From: Neoechinorhynchus agilis
Lineage: Eukaryota; Acanthocephala
Assembly (NCBI GenBank): GCA_051530055.1
Contig: CM121341.1
Coordinates: forward strand, 12,772,001 to 12,836,000
Direction of reading: 5' to 3'
DNA: 64,000 nucleotides
In this document: positions 21,444 to 33,866 of the stretch, in pieces
How the letters are laid out: every line of letters starts with the position of its first letter
Position numbering within the stretch: position 1 is the first letter of the stretch
Position numbers and translations under genes: made by a program
Notes under the pieces: generated by a model
Databases searched by the model: none
The model's input: the letters and a program-made list of their open reading frames with translations, nothing else
Told to the model about the DNA's origin: nothing

Positions 21444-21811
21444 GCCTGATCAATCGAACGAAACTGCTACTGGTGAGTTATTGAAACTTGCTAATCAGAA
21501 AATTCTACAATTCAAATTTAGTTACCAAAATTTATACGGAGATGCATGTTTCGGAAAAGGCAATGAAAATACTTCGAAAACCGAGTAATGAACGAAATGG
21601 ACGGAAACAGCGGTGCGTATTTTGTAAATAAAGCGGCAAAAGAGGAAATGAACATATTTTAGTCTACTTGATTAAAGTTCTCAGGATCTACTTTGAATTA
21701 TCCTAAACTTTCCATAAATGAATGCGATCAACGGGCTGGTTCCTATCGTCATCTTGTACACAGCTAACTTTAAACACACCTACCTGAACCGCAAAAGGAT
21801 AATCGTCATTT

Positions 21812-22725
21812 TATTATTTTGGTGATAATAATCCCGGTAATAGCACATTTGATTTTGATTTATTGGAAATATTTCGCGATGTGACCTCGCCTCATCAGTC
21901 ATCTAAAAATAATATGTTTTTCTTATTCAGGTTTTGAACTCGAGTGCGCGGGATCGCCAAACCCGAAGTTCGGGGACCAATTATCCGCGAATGTGCTTCT
22001 GAGAGCGATTCCTTTAGTGTTGTAAATACAAATTCCAGCCTTCTTACTCATAATGGAGTAAATCATTTGATTCGTGTCATCATCAACGAAGTGCACTCTT
22101 TCGAAGCATGCAGGCTCTGGAGACGATTTTTTTTGTTTTGCGGATGATAGTTACAGCCTCGGATTCCCCGGTCCATAATGGAAGGGTAGAATTGAGAAGA
22201 CTCATGAGATATATAGAATTCATTGTGAACAGTGTGAGAAAGTATATATCAGACAAACGATGCAATGCATCGAGAAGAGGGTCGCTCAACATAAGCAAGC
22301 CTGCAGTCGATTTGAGCATTCGTCGGCAATTTAAAATCATCAAGAGACATGCAAGCATCGAGCGGATTTTGGTGGCACCAACTTCATTGAAATAGAGGAA
22401 AACTTGAAAAGGCACCTTATTTTGGAGGCCTTGCACATCGCTGTATCTAACACAATGGAAGGAAATAAAGCTAATTTTAGTTTGAAACTGCCAGCGACGT
22501 GTTAAAAATCAATACTCAAATCATGGAAAAAACGTAGTACGCGCAGAGGTTCGAGCGGATAATTGGTCCCCGAACTTCGGGTTTGGCGATCCCGCGCACT
22601 CGAGCTCAAAACCTGAATAAGAAAAACATATTATTTTTAGATGATTGATGAGACGAGGTCACCTCGCGAAATATTTCTAATAAATCAAATCTGCTATTAC
22701 CGGGATTACTATCACCAAAATAATA
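21812..22725. mobile_element. Penelope-like relic with long inverted arms
   Basis: Arms 21812-21988 and 22555-22725 are inverted copies (TATTATTTTGGTGAT... outward; ACCCGAAGTTCGGGGACCAA inward). Each arm carries a hammerhead-like core (TGATGAG - short stem - GAAAT). Between them, plus-strand sequence near 22225-22500 reads as the C-terminal part of a Penelope GIY-YIG endonuclease (CEKVYIRQT, RVAQHKQA, then RHLILEALHIA). Inverted terminal segments are known for Penelope elements. This copy is broken and lacks the reverse transcriptase. Confidence 0.6.
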
Positions 22726-22799
22726 CTTTGACTAACCCGAAGGATCTTTTATCGATGATAATCGTCAATGTTGAAACTGACGCCAGTGAGTTTGCAATG

Positions 22800-23320
22800 G
22801 AAAGCTATTTCCGGACAATGTTTAACCACTTCAAGACAATAAATATGAAATCATCTAAAATTCTGACGCTTCCATCAAAATCGAAAATACGAGCAAGCAT
22901 TGGTCCACTCTCAGCTACAGGACAATTGAACTTTGCTGTGTAAAAGGTACCATTAACATTGACTACATAGAAACATGATTCTCTAATTTCATATCTTGTC
23001 ACGTGAATACGTCTCATCTTATCGTGAAGAATATTTAAAAATGTATGAAATTTAAGGTTTTCATGGTATGAACGTAGATCCCATAAAAAGAGTTGGTCTT
23101 GACCAGTTGCATGGATCACAAAAACAAATTGTCGGTGCTCGGTGTGAACTTTGGCCGAATATGCGAGATGGAAATCTCGTTCAAGTTACTAATGATTTCA
23201 GTCTGACTTCTATCTTCTAAAGAAGATTGAATATAAGCCGATAAAAGTGGTGTTCGATACTCGATTGACTTTACTTCGCTTAAATCAACGTCAACGGAAG
23301 CTACATTTTAATCTTCAGAA
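22800..23320 (-). pseudogene. Tudor-domain protein fragment
   Basis: Minus strand 22805-23119 encodes an extended-Tudor-like block (FVIHATGQDQLFLWDL, then GTFYTAKFNCPVAESGPMLA and RIFDFDGSV.IL). An adjoining upstream frame to about 23300 (VDVDLSEVKSIEYRTPLL and ISISHIRPKFTPSTDN) would lead into it. The two frames meet in a run of five T near 23120, where one extra base would make them continuous. Tudor proteins of this kind act in germline small-RNA pathways, but the subfamily is unclear. Either a sequencing slip in the homopolymer or a pseudogene exon explains it. It lies beside the Penelope relic and a LINE. Confidence 0.45.
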
Positions 23321-23394
23321 GCAAAATCTTGTACACGAATTTTTAGAAGGTTGTTTAAAACATTTTATAACACGTTATATCATTCACACTGCCG

Positions 23395-24860
23395 CTATGG
23401 ATTACTCAGCTGCCGTCCTGGTGTAACGGTCGAAAGGACAGATGCAACGTTCTCCCGTTGCACAGCCAGGTTTATATTTTGTAGGAGGAATGCTCCTGAT
23501 CTCTGATCGCCAGTGATTCGTCTCAATCTCTTGGACAATTGATTAACCAGGTCCTGCGCTGCGGTACCAAACGACCCGAGTGTCTCGACGCCAAGGGGGA
23601 CGAAATAGTGATTTCGACTCAGATCCCTGTATTGAATCCTTTTGCAGTGCTCAACGGCGGTTGCTGCTCGCCATGGTTTAGCGGCGGCGAATTTTATGTT
23701 GCCGGCTGCGAGCGTGTCCACGGACGTGGCGTCCCAGAGAAGACATTTGCCATCTGGCCACGGGAATACTGTGATACCTTCCGGTCTAAGGCTATCGAGT
23801 CGGCAAAGAATGCTCGGCTCTAGTATGTTGGGCGCATTCACAATATTCAGGCCACGACCAAGAATTGCGTTCACCTTGGCGTGTCGTGAGTATCTTTCGC
23901 TTAATTGCCGACAGACGAGAAGATGGCTCCCGATGGATCCACGGTCGCTCCGCAACGGCAGCGATAGGATGTGCACATCGGTGCCCCAAATCTCAGGGAC
24001 ACTGCAATCCTTACTGTCTGGTCGGAGTGATGGGTACTCGCAGAAGCGATTGGGATAGCGTTGAGTCAAGCACCCGACTCTCTTGTAGAGACTGCCGTCA
24101 ATCGAGTTCGGTTCACCAGGTCACGAGAATCTGAAATTTAAGAGTTATGAATTTTCGCTTGCTGGAATAAGTACCAAACTTATTGTTTGCAACCATTGAC
24201 GGCTACTTGCTCGCTGCCTGAATTTCCACGCTAAAGATTGAGAGCCTTCACGAAATCTTCATCCAAAGTGTAATTTTCGCTAAGAAAAGAATGAACTATT
24301 TTGCGGCTTGCTTCATCCGATCCCAAATAAGCTGGCAGATAAATATATGCTGCTTTTCGGATACCCAAACCGCCGGACGACACAAGCAAGGAAGCTTGAC
24401 GCCAGGCCTCGTCCGACAGTTGAGTATTTAAAATTTTCTCGAGGGAGGTTTCCACCGTCTTGTCTAATTTTGGCAGCTTATCCTTTTGTCCAAAAAAAGC
24501 GCTGTGCGCAGCTTATACAGCAATTTCGGAATCAAGAGCGCGTTCTTGATCAGGAACAGAGCCTCTTGTGAAGATAATTCATCAACTCGTTCGCACAACA
24601 CTGAAAAGTGCGGTTGAAAATTGGCGATCTCTGCTTGAACATTAGAACCAAAAATGCAACTTCCTTGAAGGCTCAACCGGGCTGGAATGATCAATTTTAC
24701 TCCAGCGACCAGGTTCTGAAATCTTTCAGGATATTTTGCCTGGACGCCTCATCTCACACGTTCATCACTAAAATCTCGCATTTCGCAGCATTCAATGCCA
24801 ATTTTCGCCATCTCCCTCGCCAGTGTCTCCAAATCACGCAGTACTGACGATTTAATTGAT
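23395..24860 (-). mobile_element. LINE with RLE-like C-terminal domain
   Basis: Minus strand. Frames at 24464-24694 and 24231-24455 carry the post-RT motif W.QASLLVSSGGLGIRKAAYIYLPAYLGS. The 224-codon frame 23395-24069 carries LRPEGITVFPW, LLWDATSVDTLA, VPLGVETLGSFG and ITGDQRSGAFLLQNINLAVQR. The RP(D/E)G..WDAT pattern after a cysteine/histidine segment resembles the PD-(D/E)XK endonuclease end of R2-type non-LTR elements. The clade is not certain. The copy lacks the RT core and is broken between frames. Confidence 0.65.
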
Positions 24861-24869
24861 AATTGTGCT

Positions 24870-25430
24870 ATCGAATGAGAAACCTTACTCTTCATTAATA
24901 GCCGTTTCTAAGTATTTTCTTAGGCTTTGCTTTTTGAGCAGATTGAAAAGTGCCTCTTGATCGAGCAGCTTCGATTTGCCGTGATGCCATTTTTCCATCG
25001 TCCTGCGAACCAATGTCTTTAATAAAGGAGGTTTCACCTATTTGAGTTAAATCGCATGGAGTTTGTTCTATAGATCCGTACTGGCCTGTTCTAGATACAT
25101 TTAGTGGAACTTTAATAATAGAATTTTGTTCTGGCTCAACGATTAAGTGTGAAATTTGTATACGGGTTGGTGAAAACAGGAAAAAACGTTATGAGCAAGC
25201 AAAAAAGGTGCATTCAATGTGCGTCGGTATTTATTTGAGTATATTGGCCGATTAAGTTATTGTAACACGAATTTCAAACCTTTCCATGTCGAATGGGAAC
25301 TCATTATAATCTCTTGTCTCGAGAAGCTTTAGTCTCCTATCGTTAACATCAATTGAAACGTTCGCACTGATTATTAAAGTTGTTACTATTATTCATTTGA
25401 ACTTGGGTTTCCTTTCAACTGTCTGCGTTT
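24870..25430. other. Spacer, nothing recognised
   Basis: AT-rich, no domain, RNA gene or repeat identified. Confidence 0.45.
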
Positions 25431-27345
25431 GTTAAAAAAAAGTACAACGGAGAACTCGCTTTCTTAAAATAACAAAGTCCAAACTTCTAAAATGTGATGA
25501 GGAAAGGATATTGACCATGGCACCTACAGAAGCACTAGGATCGGTGGCGCACTCTGATGGTAAAGCATTCAATATCATTAAGGCGAATAAAAAAATCGAT
25601 GAGTAAAACTTCAAGAATCTTAAAAGACCTGCTAAACGATAATAACATCAGAATTTGCAAAGCTGATAAAAGAAAGACATTGGTTGCAGTCGACAAAGAC
25701 CAGTACAATTCCCATGCTCTCATGTTGCTTTGAAATGGCAAATTTAAAGAGCTAAACAAGGAACTAACTAAATCTCGATAAAAACAATGCAATGATTCCT
25801 TAAAAAGCGATTACTAGATGTTAAATTAAGTGATACATTGTATCCCAGATCCCAAAATAGGGAAAATGCGTTTTTATACCTCCTTCCAAAGGTGCGTAAA
25901 CAAGAACACAGCTTCCGTCCGATTATAACATCCTATATGTCTGCAAACCACTCGATGGCAAAAGACATCAATCGTTTGCTTAGACTGAGCATGGACGACT
26001 ATGAACACAACATTAAAGACGGTGCTAATTTTGCCAAGGAAATTCGACAATACACTAGGCAAGGACTAAGATTTATATCGCTAATGTAGTGTCCTTATTC
26101 AAAAATGTACCGATTCAAGAATCTATCAATTTGGCTGCTATTAAGTTGGTCAGTATATGTAAGAAGCCCTCACAAAATTTCTAGGAGATTGGACCCAAGC
26201 ATTATCGTTGTGTACGACAAAGACGATCTTCCAATTCGAAGATCTCTAGCTCCAACCCTAGCTGAGCTGTTCATGCGAGAATGGAAAAAAGATATTAAAA
26301 GTTGGCTTCCTGGACTTAAGAAATACTGGCGATATGTGGACGATGGATTCTTCATTATCGAAGATCACACCGATGTCAACAGGTTAAATGAAGTGTTGAA
26401 TTCGATACACAGCAACATGCTATTGTTAGTCGTCGTCTACCTTCCTTAAAAATGATAGAGAAATAAGCTTGTTCATAAAACCAAACTTAGCCTAATATCC
26501 ATGGCATTGGTTTTATGCACACCCTGGATTCATAAAATGTCTGCAGCAGTGTCCCTGTTTTTGAGATCCTATAGAATATGCTCAACTAACAAGTAAAGAA
26601 CGGTTTAAATACGTCTTATTACTAAAACTCTGAGAGCAATTATCTATCCCGAATCGGAGATAAGAAGAGGGCAAATATACGTGAGGAACGAATCCGGACG
26701 ATACTGAGAATGACAAACTCAACTATATAGGGATAAAATTCGTGGACAATAAAATTCAATCGAACCTAAGACTGGATTTGCGTAACATGGACAAGACGAT
26801 CAATGTGTATACTTTAAAAGGGTGGCAACCTTGCAGGTATCCATGAAAATAAGCCAAAATATGAGCAGCACGAAGTTGTATATGAGGTCCACTGTAAAAA
26901 ATGCCCAGCCAAATATGAGGGACAGACCAAACAGGAACTCAGCAAAAGGTTCTCACAGCACAGATATGCATGTGGGCTTTATGCTGCTTCCTCAGTCTTA
27001 TTAAATCATACGATGAATTGTGGACGTCAAATTGATTTTGATTAAGCGAATGTGGGAATAGTATACAGCCATATTTACGGAATCGCTTCATAATGGAAGC
27101 CATCGAAATAGGCTGCTCAATTCAACCGATCGAAGGTAAATTGCCACTAAAAAGGCAGCGGCGCTCTAGCTTAGAGGTTTCGAATTGACAATGAGTCAAT
27201 GGAACAGGGGTTTGACGAGCATGTTGCCCGACAAGTACCAGTCCGTGGGATAACGCTATAATGTTCGTAGTTTAGATGATAAATCTGTAGGAAATGTCGG
27301 AATTATTCTACGAAATATAATTAGCGGGTAGCAAAACCACCAAAA
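25430..27345 (+). mobile_element. Penelope-like element, broken
   Basis: Plus-strand pieces in order: a KADKRKTLVAVDK segment (near 25650-25690), reverse-transcriptase blocks (YLLPKVRKQEHSFRPIITS near 25875-25930; LKKYWRYVDDGFFI near 26315-26355, with the YVDD catalytic box), and a GIY-YIG end (CPAKYEGQTKQELSKRFSQH near 26905-26965). The 3' end near 27265-27345 carries a GTCGGAATTAT..GAAATAT motif and CAAAACCACCAAAAG, shared with the palindrome at 15.0 kb. Typical Penelope order (RT then GIY-YIG). Several breaks; not intact. Confidence 0.7.
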
Positions 27346-27405
27346 GAAAGAAAAATTAGATAGCCCGATTTGTATTCTGCTTGAAGCGATTCATCGCAAG
27401 AAAGT

Positions 27406-27507
27406 TGACAGCGATGGGATTCGAACCCATGCCTTCATACGAAGACCAGAACACCCATTTTGATCAAATCTTGAGTCTGGCGCCTTAGACCACTCGGCCA
27501 CGCTGCC
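27406..27507 (-). tRNA. tRNA-Leu (CAA) with intron, second copy
   Basis: Same fold and length as the copy at 16884-16985: GGCAGCG/CGCTGTC acceptor, TGGCCGAG A-box, GGTTCGAATCC B-box, anticodon CAA, ~18-nt intron. Differences are few: two bases in the intron, one in the D-arm and one in the variable arm. Flanking sequences are unrelated, so the copies are dispersed rather than a tandem pair. Confidence 0.9.
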
Positions 27508-27699
27508 TGGCAGTTAACGAATGAGGTATGTTAAATATAGCATGAAAATTATCACAAACTAATGAGCATTTTATTAGGGTTTTGAAGATGTTATTTAAAC
27601 GACGTAAATAATTGATTTATCTCCATTCTTCCACATAGCAATCAATAGCGAAAAAACAAAATTTGACTTTATATTTGTCAAACAACAAGATTTATTCAT

Positions 27700-30600
27700 C
27701 ATTTAAACATATAAAGATGTTTCTAGACAGCAATCATATAGACAACCAGCGCTTTAATGATTGGAGCAGAAAGTCTTCAGCTCTCCGGGCCAGGGAAACG
27801 GCAGATTCCAGGTGTTTGAAAAACCATTGAACAAGGGCAGTCTTGAGTTCAGAGGGCGACCCCTTGAGAAGAAAATTAGGCCGGTAATACCCCAGGTTTT
27901 CCATGTGGCTTGAGCTTGGGAGGCATTTAAGCCTAGTTTCATGGCTCGTCTAGCCATTTTATTGCCTATTTTAAGAACCTTTTTTCATTTTATTAATATT
28001 TGTCCTAGGTGAAAGGTTGACAGTAAACGTGTGCACTAGAACGCGTAATTTCAAGGGTGTATTGTCCATTTTTGAATTATTCGAGGGATTCACTAAATTG
28101 TTAAAGAATAATTTAAAGACTTCTCGAATTTTGGAAGAACGAACGTTAAAGATGCTTAAGAATTTTTATAGATTTAAAGATAAATTCATACGTGGTAAAA
28201 TTTCATTTAGATAATCAAAACATTGTTTAATCAAAAGTTTAAGTTTGGCAGCTATGTGAGCAGAAATATTGAAGGTTAAATCATCTGCGTAACAGGTTAT
28301 TTGCGCACGAATTTTGAAGTTTTTAACTATATATTGAGAAGCCAGTAAGAAGAGAATTTGGGAAAGCGGAGACCCTTGAGGTACACCGTTGATCGGATAA
28401 AAAAATAGTTTTTGAGATATCATTTTCGTAATAGAAAGATTTGGTGATCAAATTATGTGGTACACTAAAAAATTCCAGTATTCGAATTATAAAATAGAGA
28501 GAAATCTTGTCGAAGGCCTGTGAAATATCCACTACCAGAAGGGCTTTCATAGGCAGATTGGAGTTCCTAAAACTATCGTAGATGCTAGTAAGCGCGGAGT
28601 GTACTGATTTTCCATTTTGAAATTCATGGCAATTGGCCGAGATACAGTTGTGCACTGATATAAATGAAAATAAACGACGCGCCAGAGCTCTCATGTAAAT
28701 TGTGACAAAAGGACTCTGTAAGTAAATGGGGCGCAGGTCCTTTGGCTGTGAAATTGATTTTTTTCCCATTTTTGATAATGAAAATACGCCGTGAGAGATT
28801 AATCTCTCGCCAAGCCTAAGGAGAGCAGCTTAGTATCATTCGGGCCAAGTGAACGATACTATCATGGGCTAGTAAATTAAAAATTTTGGTACCAGAGCTG
28901 GAATTCGAAGACGCCAATTTTGTATTATTTGACCAGACTTCAAGAATATCATCCAGAGTCAAATCCACTCTGTTTGCGATTTTTTCCGAAAAATTATTGT
29001 TGGAAGGATATCTTTGAGGGAACCCGAAGAGTGAAATTCGAAAATAGAATTTAATATATCATCAAACGACGAAACCTTAAGCCAGCCTGTTATTTTAGAT
29101 TTGTAAGGTAGATTGCTCTTCGCTCGAGGAAAAGGTTTCAAGGCGGCAAGTAAATTAGTTCTCTGATGTAACTGCTGTCGACATTGAGCAGCCCAGAAAT
29201 GACTGGTTAATGATTTGACGAGAGGGACATCACCGGACCTCTTCGCCAAAAAGAGTTGGCGTCCAAGAAAGCGTAGAGAGCGACTTTCATAAGGTCGAGA
29301 GAAGGTCCTCACCGTACGAAATAGAAAAATATTAGCTACCTTGTTAAGAGCATTATTAACGAAAGGTAAGACATATAAGAGCTCATTTTGATTAAATACT
29401 AGAGAGATAAGATTTTGACTAACTAGGCGGAAAAAGGCAACGTTGAGTGGGGATATGTGGTAGGTTTTTCGTAGTGTAGAGTTAGGGCCAAAGGACCAAA
29501 TTAGGATATCATGCCCTAACAGGTCGAAAAGAGACACCTGACGATCGAATTGAATCAAGAAATTGAGGTGTCTCTTATAAATGATCAGATCTAAGAACGA
29601 GTGCGTATTATAAGCGAGATTATGAAAAGAGGGAGTAGAGGGATAGGTTAAAGAGTAAAAAGGTTGAACTGCGTTGACATTGGCCTTAGACCATTTTAAA
29701 GATGGATCATTGAAGTCTCCCACTATGATGTCAATATTGGCTCTGAGAAGCCATTTGATTCTGTTTTTAATGTATGCCCGGTGGATAAAACTTGGTTTAA
29801 TGTATAAATTGATAAAGGTGAGAAATTTCTTATTTACGTTTCCGGTGAAGTAAAAGAAGACAATAGAAAGGGATTGAGCGAAGAGTGAAAAATTGAAATG
29901 AGACCCTGTGAGGCGGGACTAAAAGGAGCAGTGATAAAAGAGGTGAACGCCGAGACGTTCAATTGAGGTAGATAGCTATAAAGTTGATCCAGTGTAAAAA
30001 TACTTTTCGTTTCCTGTAGGAAAACGATTGAGACCCATGGTAAGAAACGAGCTAGCCTGTTAAGGTTGGTCGTCCCACCACAGTTCCACTGTAACACCCG
30101 AAAATCCTAAACCGTCACCTGGGCCTTCAAGCTATCAGAGTTTTCTGGTGGCTGCATCTGGAATAAGAGCCGCAGTTCCATTATTAATAAGCGCGGTTTG
30201 AGTGTTGAGGATTCTAGTGATGAAGTCAAAATCAGTTTCATCCAATTCCATTATTGAATCATCACTATCAGATCGAGTCACATTGGAGGTTATATTGGAT
30301 TTTTTGGCCGATCGAGGGTTCGTATCGGACGAATTGAGTCTCTTTTGTTTCAAATCTCTTGGAAATTGAAAGCTGGAAGAGATTATATCTGGGAGATTGC
30401 AGATGAGGGTACACATCTTCTTCTCAAAAGTAGTGATAGCTTCGGTAAAAAGTGCTTGCATAACCGTCAGTAGCTTGTTACAGACCTCCTCCAGACGACA
30501 TTCTAGATGTTCCATCGTTACTAGCTGCGATGAGACCGTACTTTGAGATACATTAATGCCCGAACTTCTTGAGGTAGAGTCCATTAAAGGAGAAGATACC

Positions 30601-31580
30601 TGATGCATAGAATTGGAAGCAGGAATCCCCGAGACCATTGGTTGACGCATAAATCGACAGCGTGAGCTATTATTGAATTGTCCTTTTTGAGCCCAGGACC
30701 AATAGTTTTTGAAGGTTGAACAACCTTTATAGAAAACTGAATGTTGACCTCCGCAGTTTGCACAACGTTTAATTGATTTGTTTGGACAATTCTGAGAGGA
30801 GTGTTCTGTCTCCACGCAGAAACGACATTTAGGAGTGTTCGAGCTACATTGTTGAGCCCAATGGCCTCAGCCATGACAAATATTGCACTTTGGAAAAATA
30901 TAGTCATCCTGATGACTGCTAGATTTTTTGTGAAACGTATTTCAAAGCAGTTGAAAGCACTGTGCGTGTTTTCGCATAATTCATCCCTAACTTGTCTAGA
31001 TCCTTCGACCATGGCTAACGAGATCGGCTTGCCTGATCTGCGTGAATTGAGAAAAAATTTAATTTTGACGTTGAAAAGCTTTTCAAATTCCGCTTTTTCT
31101 TCACAATTTAAATTTGGTTGCAGTCCGTTCGCAAGGAATTGTACTTTTTGAGTGACCGATTTAACTGAGTAGACATCACGCGGAAGATTGGAGCTTGCAA
31201 AGTCTTTTAGACTGGCTAGCCAAGCCCTATTAACCAAATATACTCTTAAGATTCCACCGAAATATGTAACACGATCGATTCGTTTAATACCGTCATTTTG
31301 AAACGAGCGTGCCCAGGGGGCAACGCTGTGATTATAAATTACTTCTTTAGGCATTATCGGGTTTGATTTGATATTGAGGATGAAAGGCCATCGTTTGATT
31401 GGATAAACTGAGTATCCACGAGTATTGATTGCAGATGTCAACTGTTAGGGATTCGATCCCGAATCAGTGACTAATTGCTGTTGAGACTCCGAGGTTAAAA
31501 AACCTCAAAGCATTAGGTGGTCGTTTGCCACCAACTCAACAGGTTTTCACAGTTGAAAAAAAACTTGCAAACAATCGCTG
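27700..31580 (-). mobile_element. Long LINE copy (zinc-knuckle ORF1, APE-RT ORF2)
   Basis: Most complete LINE in the window, minus strand. ORF1 (31441 to about 30135) has an N-terminal part with WARSFQNDGIKRIDRVTYFG and then three zinc knuckles, CNICHGYGHWAQQC, CRFCVETEHSSQNC and CANCGGQHSVFYKGC, split between two overlapping frames. ORF2 has an APE endonuclease (LQWNCGGTTNL and FLQETK at 29834-30097; GDFNDPS at 29700-29723) and a reverse transcriptase (LLVVDISQAFDKIS near 28515-28555; GVPQGSPLSQ and CYADDLTF at 28166-28423), ending at 27754-27957. The architecture fits Jockey/I-type LINEs. Frame changes inside ORF1 and between endonuclease, RT and tail make it inactive. Confidence 0.75.
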
Positions 31581-31599
31581 AAGAAGATCCGAGATAGTA

Positions 31600-31878
31600 G
31601 ATCGAAATATCAAATCAATAAAATTCTTAATTTCATTTATTTTCTCCTATAGGACAAATAACAATGAATTACCTTTTCAACTCAACAGGTTTCGAAAACA
31701 TGTTGCGTTTTACCGTGATATATTTGTCGATGATCGTTGATCTTGCAGAAGAGAGTATAGTTATTGATTACAACCGTTCCATGTGATCTAAAGCAAAGAA
31801 AGAATGCTCTTTATATGCAAAGGAACAGTAACTAAACTCATTCAATCGATACGCTTAATCGTCTTTTAAACAGCAAAA
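31600..31878. other. Short spacer, probable promoter of next gene
   Basis: AT-rich; no strong core promoter element seen. Confidence 0.3.
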
Positions 31879-32157
31879 ATGACACAATGGCGCTATTTAG
31901 CAAGGATGATTTTATCACAAAATCCGGATTTGGTACGACAGGTTAGTGAAACTCAACCGATGAAAAAGTTGGCTCGGTTAACCGCAAATGCGATTATGCG
32001 AAGTAAAGGTACCACTCGGAAAATGGCAGACCGTTTAAATGAAAATGATCAATTCGTGGGATTTGTCGCTTTCTTCAAAACCAATAATCCGGATCGGATC
32101 CTCGATAATGTGATGGGATACATTGAAAAGCTATTAAGGGGCCCGAGGAAGTTTTGA
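31879..32157 (+). CDS. NCBP2AS2-like microprotein
   Basis: 92 residues, single exon, ATG at 31879. The N-terminal half (SQNPDLVRQVSETQPMKKLA, followed by RLTANAI) aligns with human NCBP2AS2 ([20 protein letters not shown], then LTAFAL) at matching positions and with similar total length (99 residues in human). The family consists of small basic, partly helical proteins with limited functional knowledge. The human protein has been studied as a microprotein. No signal peptide is evident and a mitochondrial-like basic, amphipathic N terminus is possible. The C-terminal part (GFVAFFKTNNPDRILDN) is not obviously conserved. Family assignment rests on pattern memory only. Confidence 0.6.
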   Translation: MTQWRYLARMILSQNPDLVRQVSETQPMKKLARLTANAIMRSKGTTRKMADRLNENDQFVGFVAFFKTNNPDRILDNVMGYIEKLLRGPRKF

Positions 32158-32399
32158 CCGTATGGTGTTCAGCGATCAATATCCTTAGAGCAATTTTCCT
32201 ATGTGGAATGCACAGTGCCACATTGAAATATATGAGTTCCACTAGTAATTATCAAGCAAATATTTTTCCTTGGCACAAAATCATTTATTCTTTCCTTCAG
32301 TCTTTCGCTCGTATGCGTCCTTTGGCCTTATCAATCCGTTTGTGTTTACTCGTGTGTATGCGTTCACTTACGTATTTGTATGTTAAAAAGTGTACAGTC

Positions 32400-33780
32400 G
32401 TAGGTGAGGGACGGTAAAATGAAGCTGTAGTAAAATCTGGAGAGATAAGACGAAGGGACTCCTAAATTATTGCGTTTGTAAGCAGGAGAGTGGTCGGAGT
32501 TCGCAGGAGAAGGGAGTTTAGAGGCGGAAGAGTGGGTGTGGATATTGGTTAGTACTTTGTCGGAAGTCAATCAGTTGATGCAACTCGGAGAAGAGTGAGA
32601 GAATCAACAGTTTATCGGAGTCCTCCGCAATAAGGAAATGGTCTGAATTTGCAGAGTTTATGAGCTCCATGGTGAACTGCAGTTGACGTAAAAAGGACTC
32701 AGGACGATAGGCAGGAGAGCGGTAGATGCCAGCAATTGTGAATTCTCTGATGCCATTTCTTAAAGGAGCTGAGAAATGGACGATAGCCTATAAGAGATAA
32801 AGAGTATGGTAGCGATTGCCGTACGTGACGGTTTGTCGAGGTATGCATGGAAGGAAGAGAACTCGGGAAGGATGGCTGAATTGCTGTTGAAGGGGGTAAT
32901 CCGCGTTTCTGTTAGGATGACTACGTCGACTTTTGAGGTAGATGAAATGAGTGAAATTTCATCTAGTTTAGGGAAGGATTCTACGAGTATTGGAGTAGAA
33001 TACGGTGGGGAGGGGCGGAAGTGAGGGAGATTGGGGTTGCGGGTAGTGGATTAAGGGAGGAATCGTTGCAAGTTGTCGATCACAAAGGATTGATTATTCC
33101 AAAAAGCGAAGTCCGGGAGCGAATCGAAAATTTGTGTTGGGATGAGTAATTGGCGGTGCGAAGAACGAGTTTTGAGTTGAGAATTAATGTGGAGCAGCCA
33201 AGATTGGAATTTGTGTAGAGTTTGAGTGATAATTTTTTACTTGTTTTGGGAGGAAGACCGTATTAAATGTGGAAGGAGAGGTGATTGTCCTTTATGGGTT
33301 TTTGGGGCCGATGGAGTTGCACGTAGTCGAAGAAGTTGAGAAGTCGCTAACTCTTCGAGTTTTTGGGATGTGTAAGATGATTTAGGGTGTTCGTTAAAAG
33401 CGATGGTTTTATGCTGGGAAGATGAGGTCTGAGTTGAGTTTGGAGGAGCAGTGGAAACATGGGATGATGATTTTTTATGTGGGTAGATTCGAAAAGAAAG
33501 TTGTGAAATAAGGAGCTTTATCGCCTGTTAAAGAAGAACGGGGCTATGAGTACGGAGTTAAAATCTACTTTAAGAAGACGTGCTCTCAGGTTAAAGAGGT
33601 TTTCGGAAGGAATGCGCATACCAGTTGTTGGCGGAGGAAATGCAGAGTACAAGTCGGGGAAAAGGAGTTGAATGATACGAATAATATGGTGGTGGCGGTG
33701 CGCATCAGCGGCGAAAGGGTCTACAGAAGATGGTTAAGGTATTCAAGTAATAAAATGATTTAATTTATATCCTTGAAGGA
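32400..33780 (-). mobile_element. Remnant of another LINE (endonuclease part)
   Basis: Minus strand near 32590-32960 reads VDVVILTETRITPFNSNSA, then FHAYLDKPSRTAIAT, and in a neighbouring frame AGIYRSPAYRPESFLRQLQF. These are APE-endonuclease landmarks (..LTET.., ..YRSP..). The sequence differs from the LINE at 27.7-31.6 kb, so it is a second family. Upstream (33000-33780) is a T/C-rich minus strand that may be ORF1 or leader, with no recognisable domain. Broken. Confidence 0.45.
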
Positions 33781-33866
33781 AGAGTGCATGACACAATTTG
33801 CCGAATTTATATCGGTGAGGGGGCTTCAGAACTTTATAGTTATTTGTTCCTCCTTTGAGCTTGTTC

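Noticed and set aside
23539-24058. Plus-strand open frames over the RLE-like LINE
   Set aside because: They are shadows of the minus-strand frame that carries the recognisable motifs.
31879-32157. Mitochondrial ATP synthase subunit g
   Set aside because: First impression from size and basic N terminus; the conserved alignment is with NCBP2AS2 instead.
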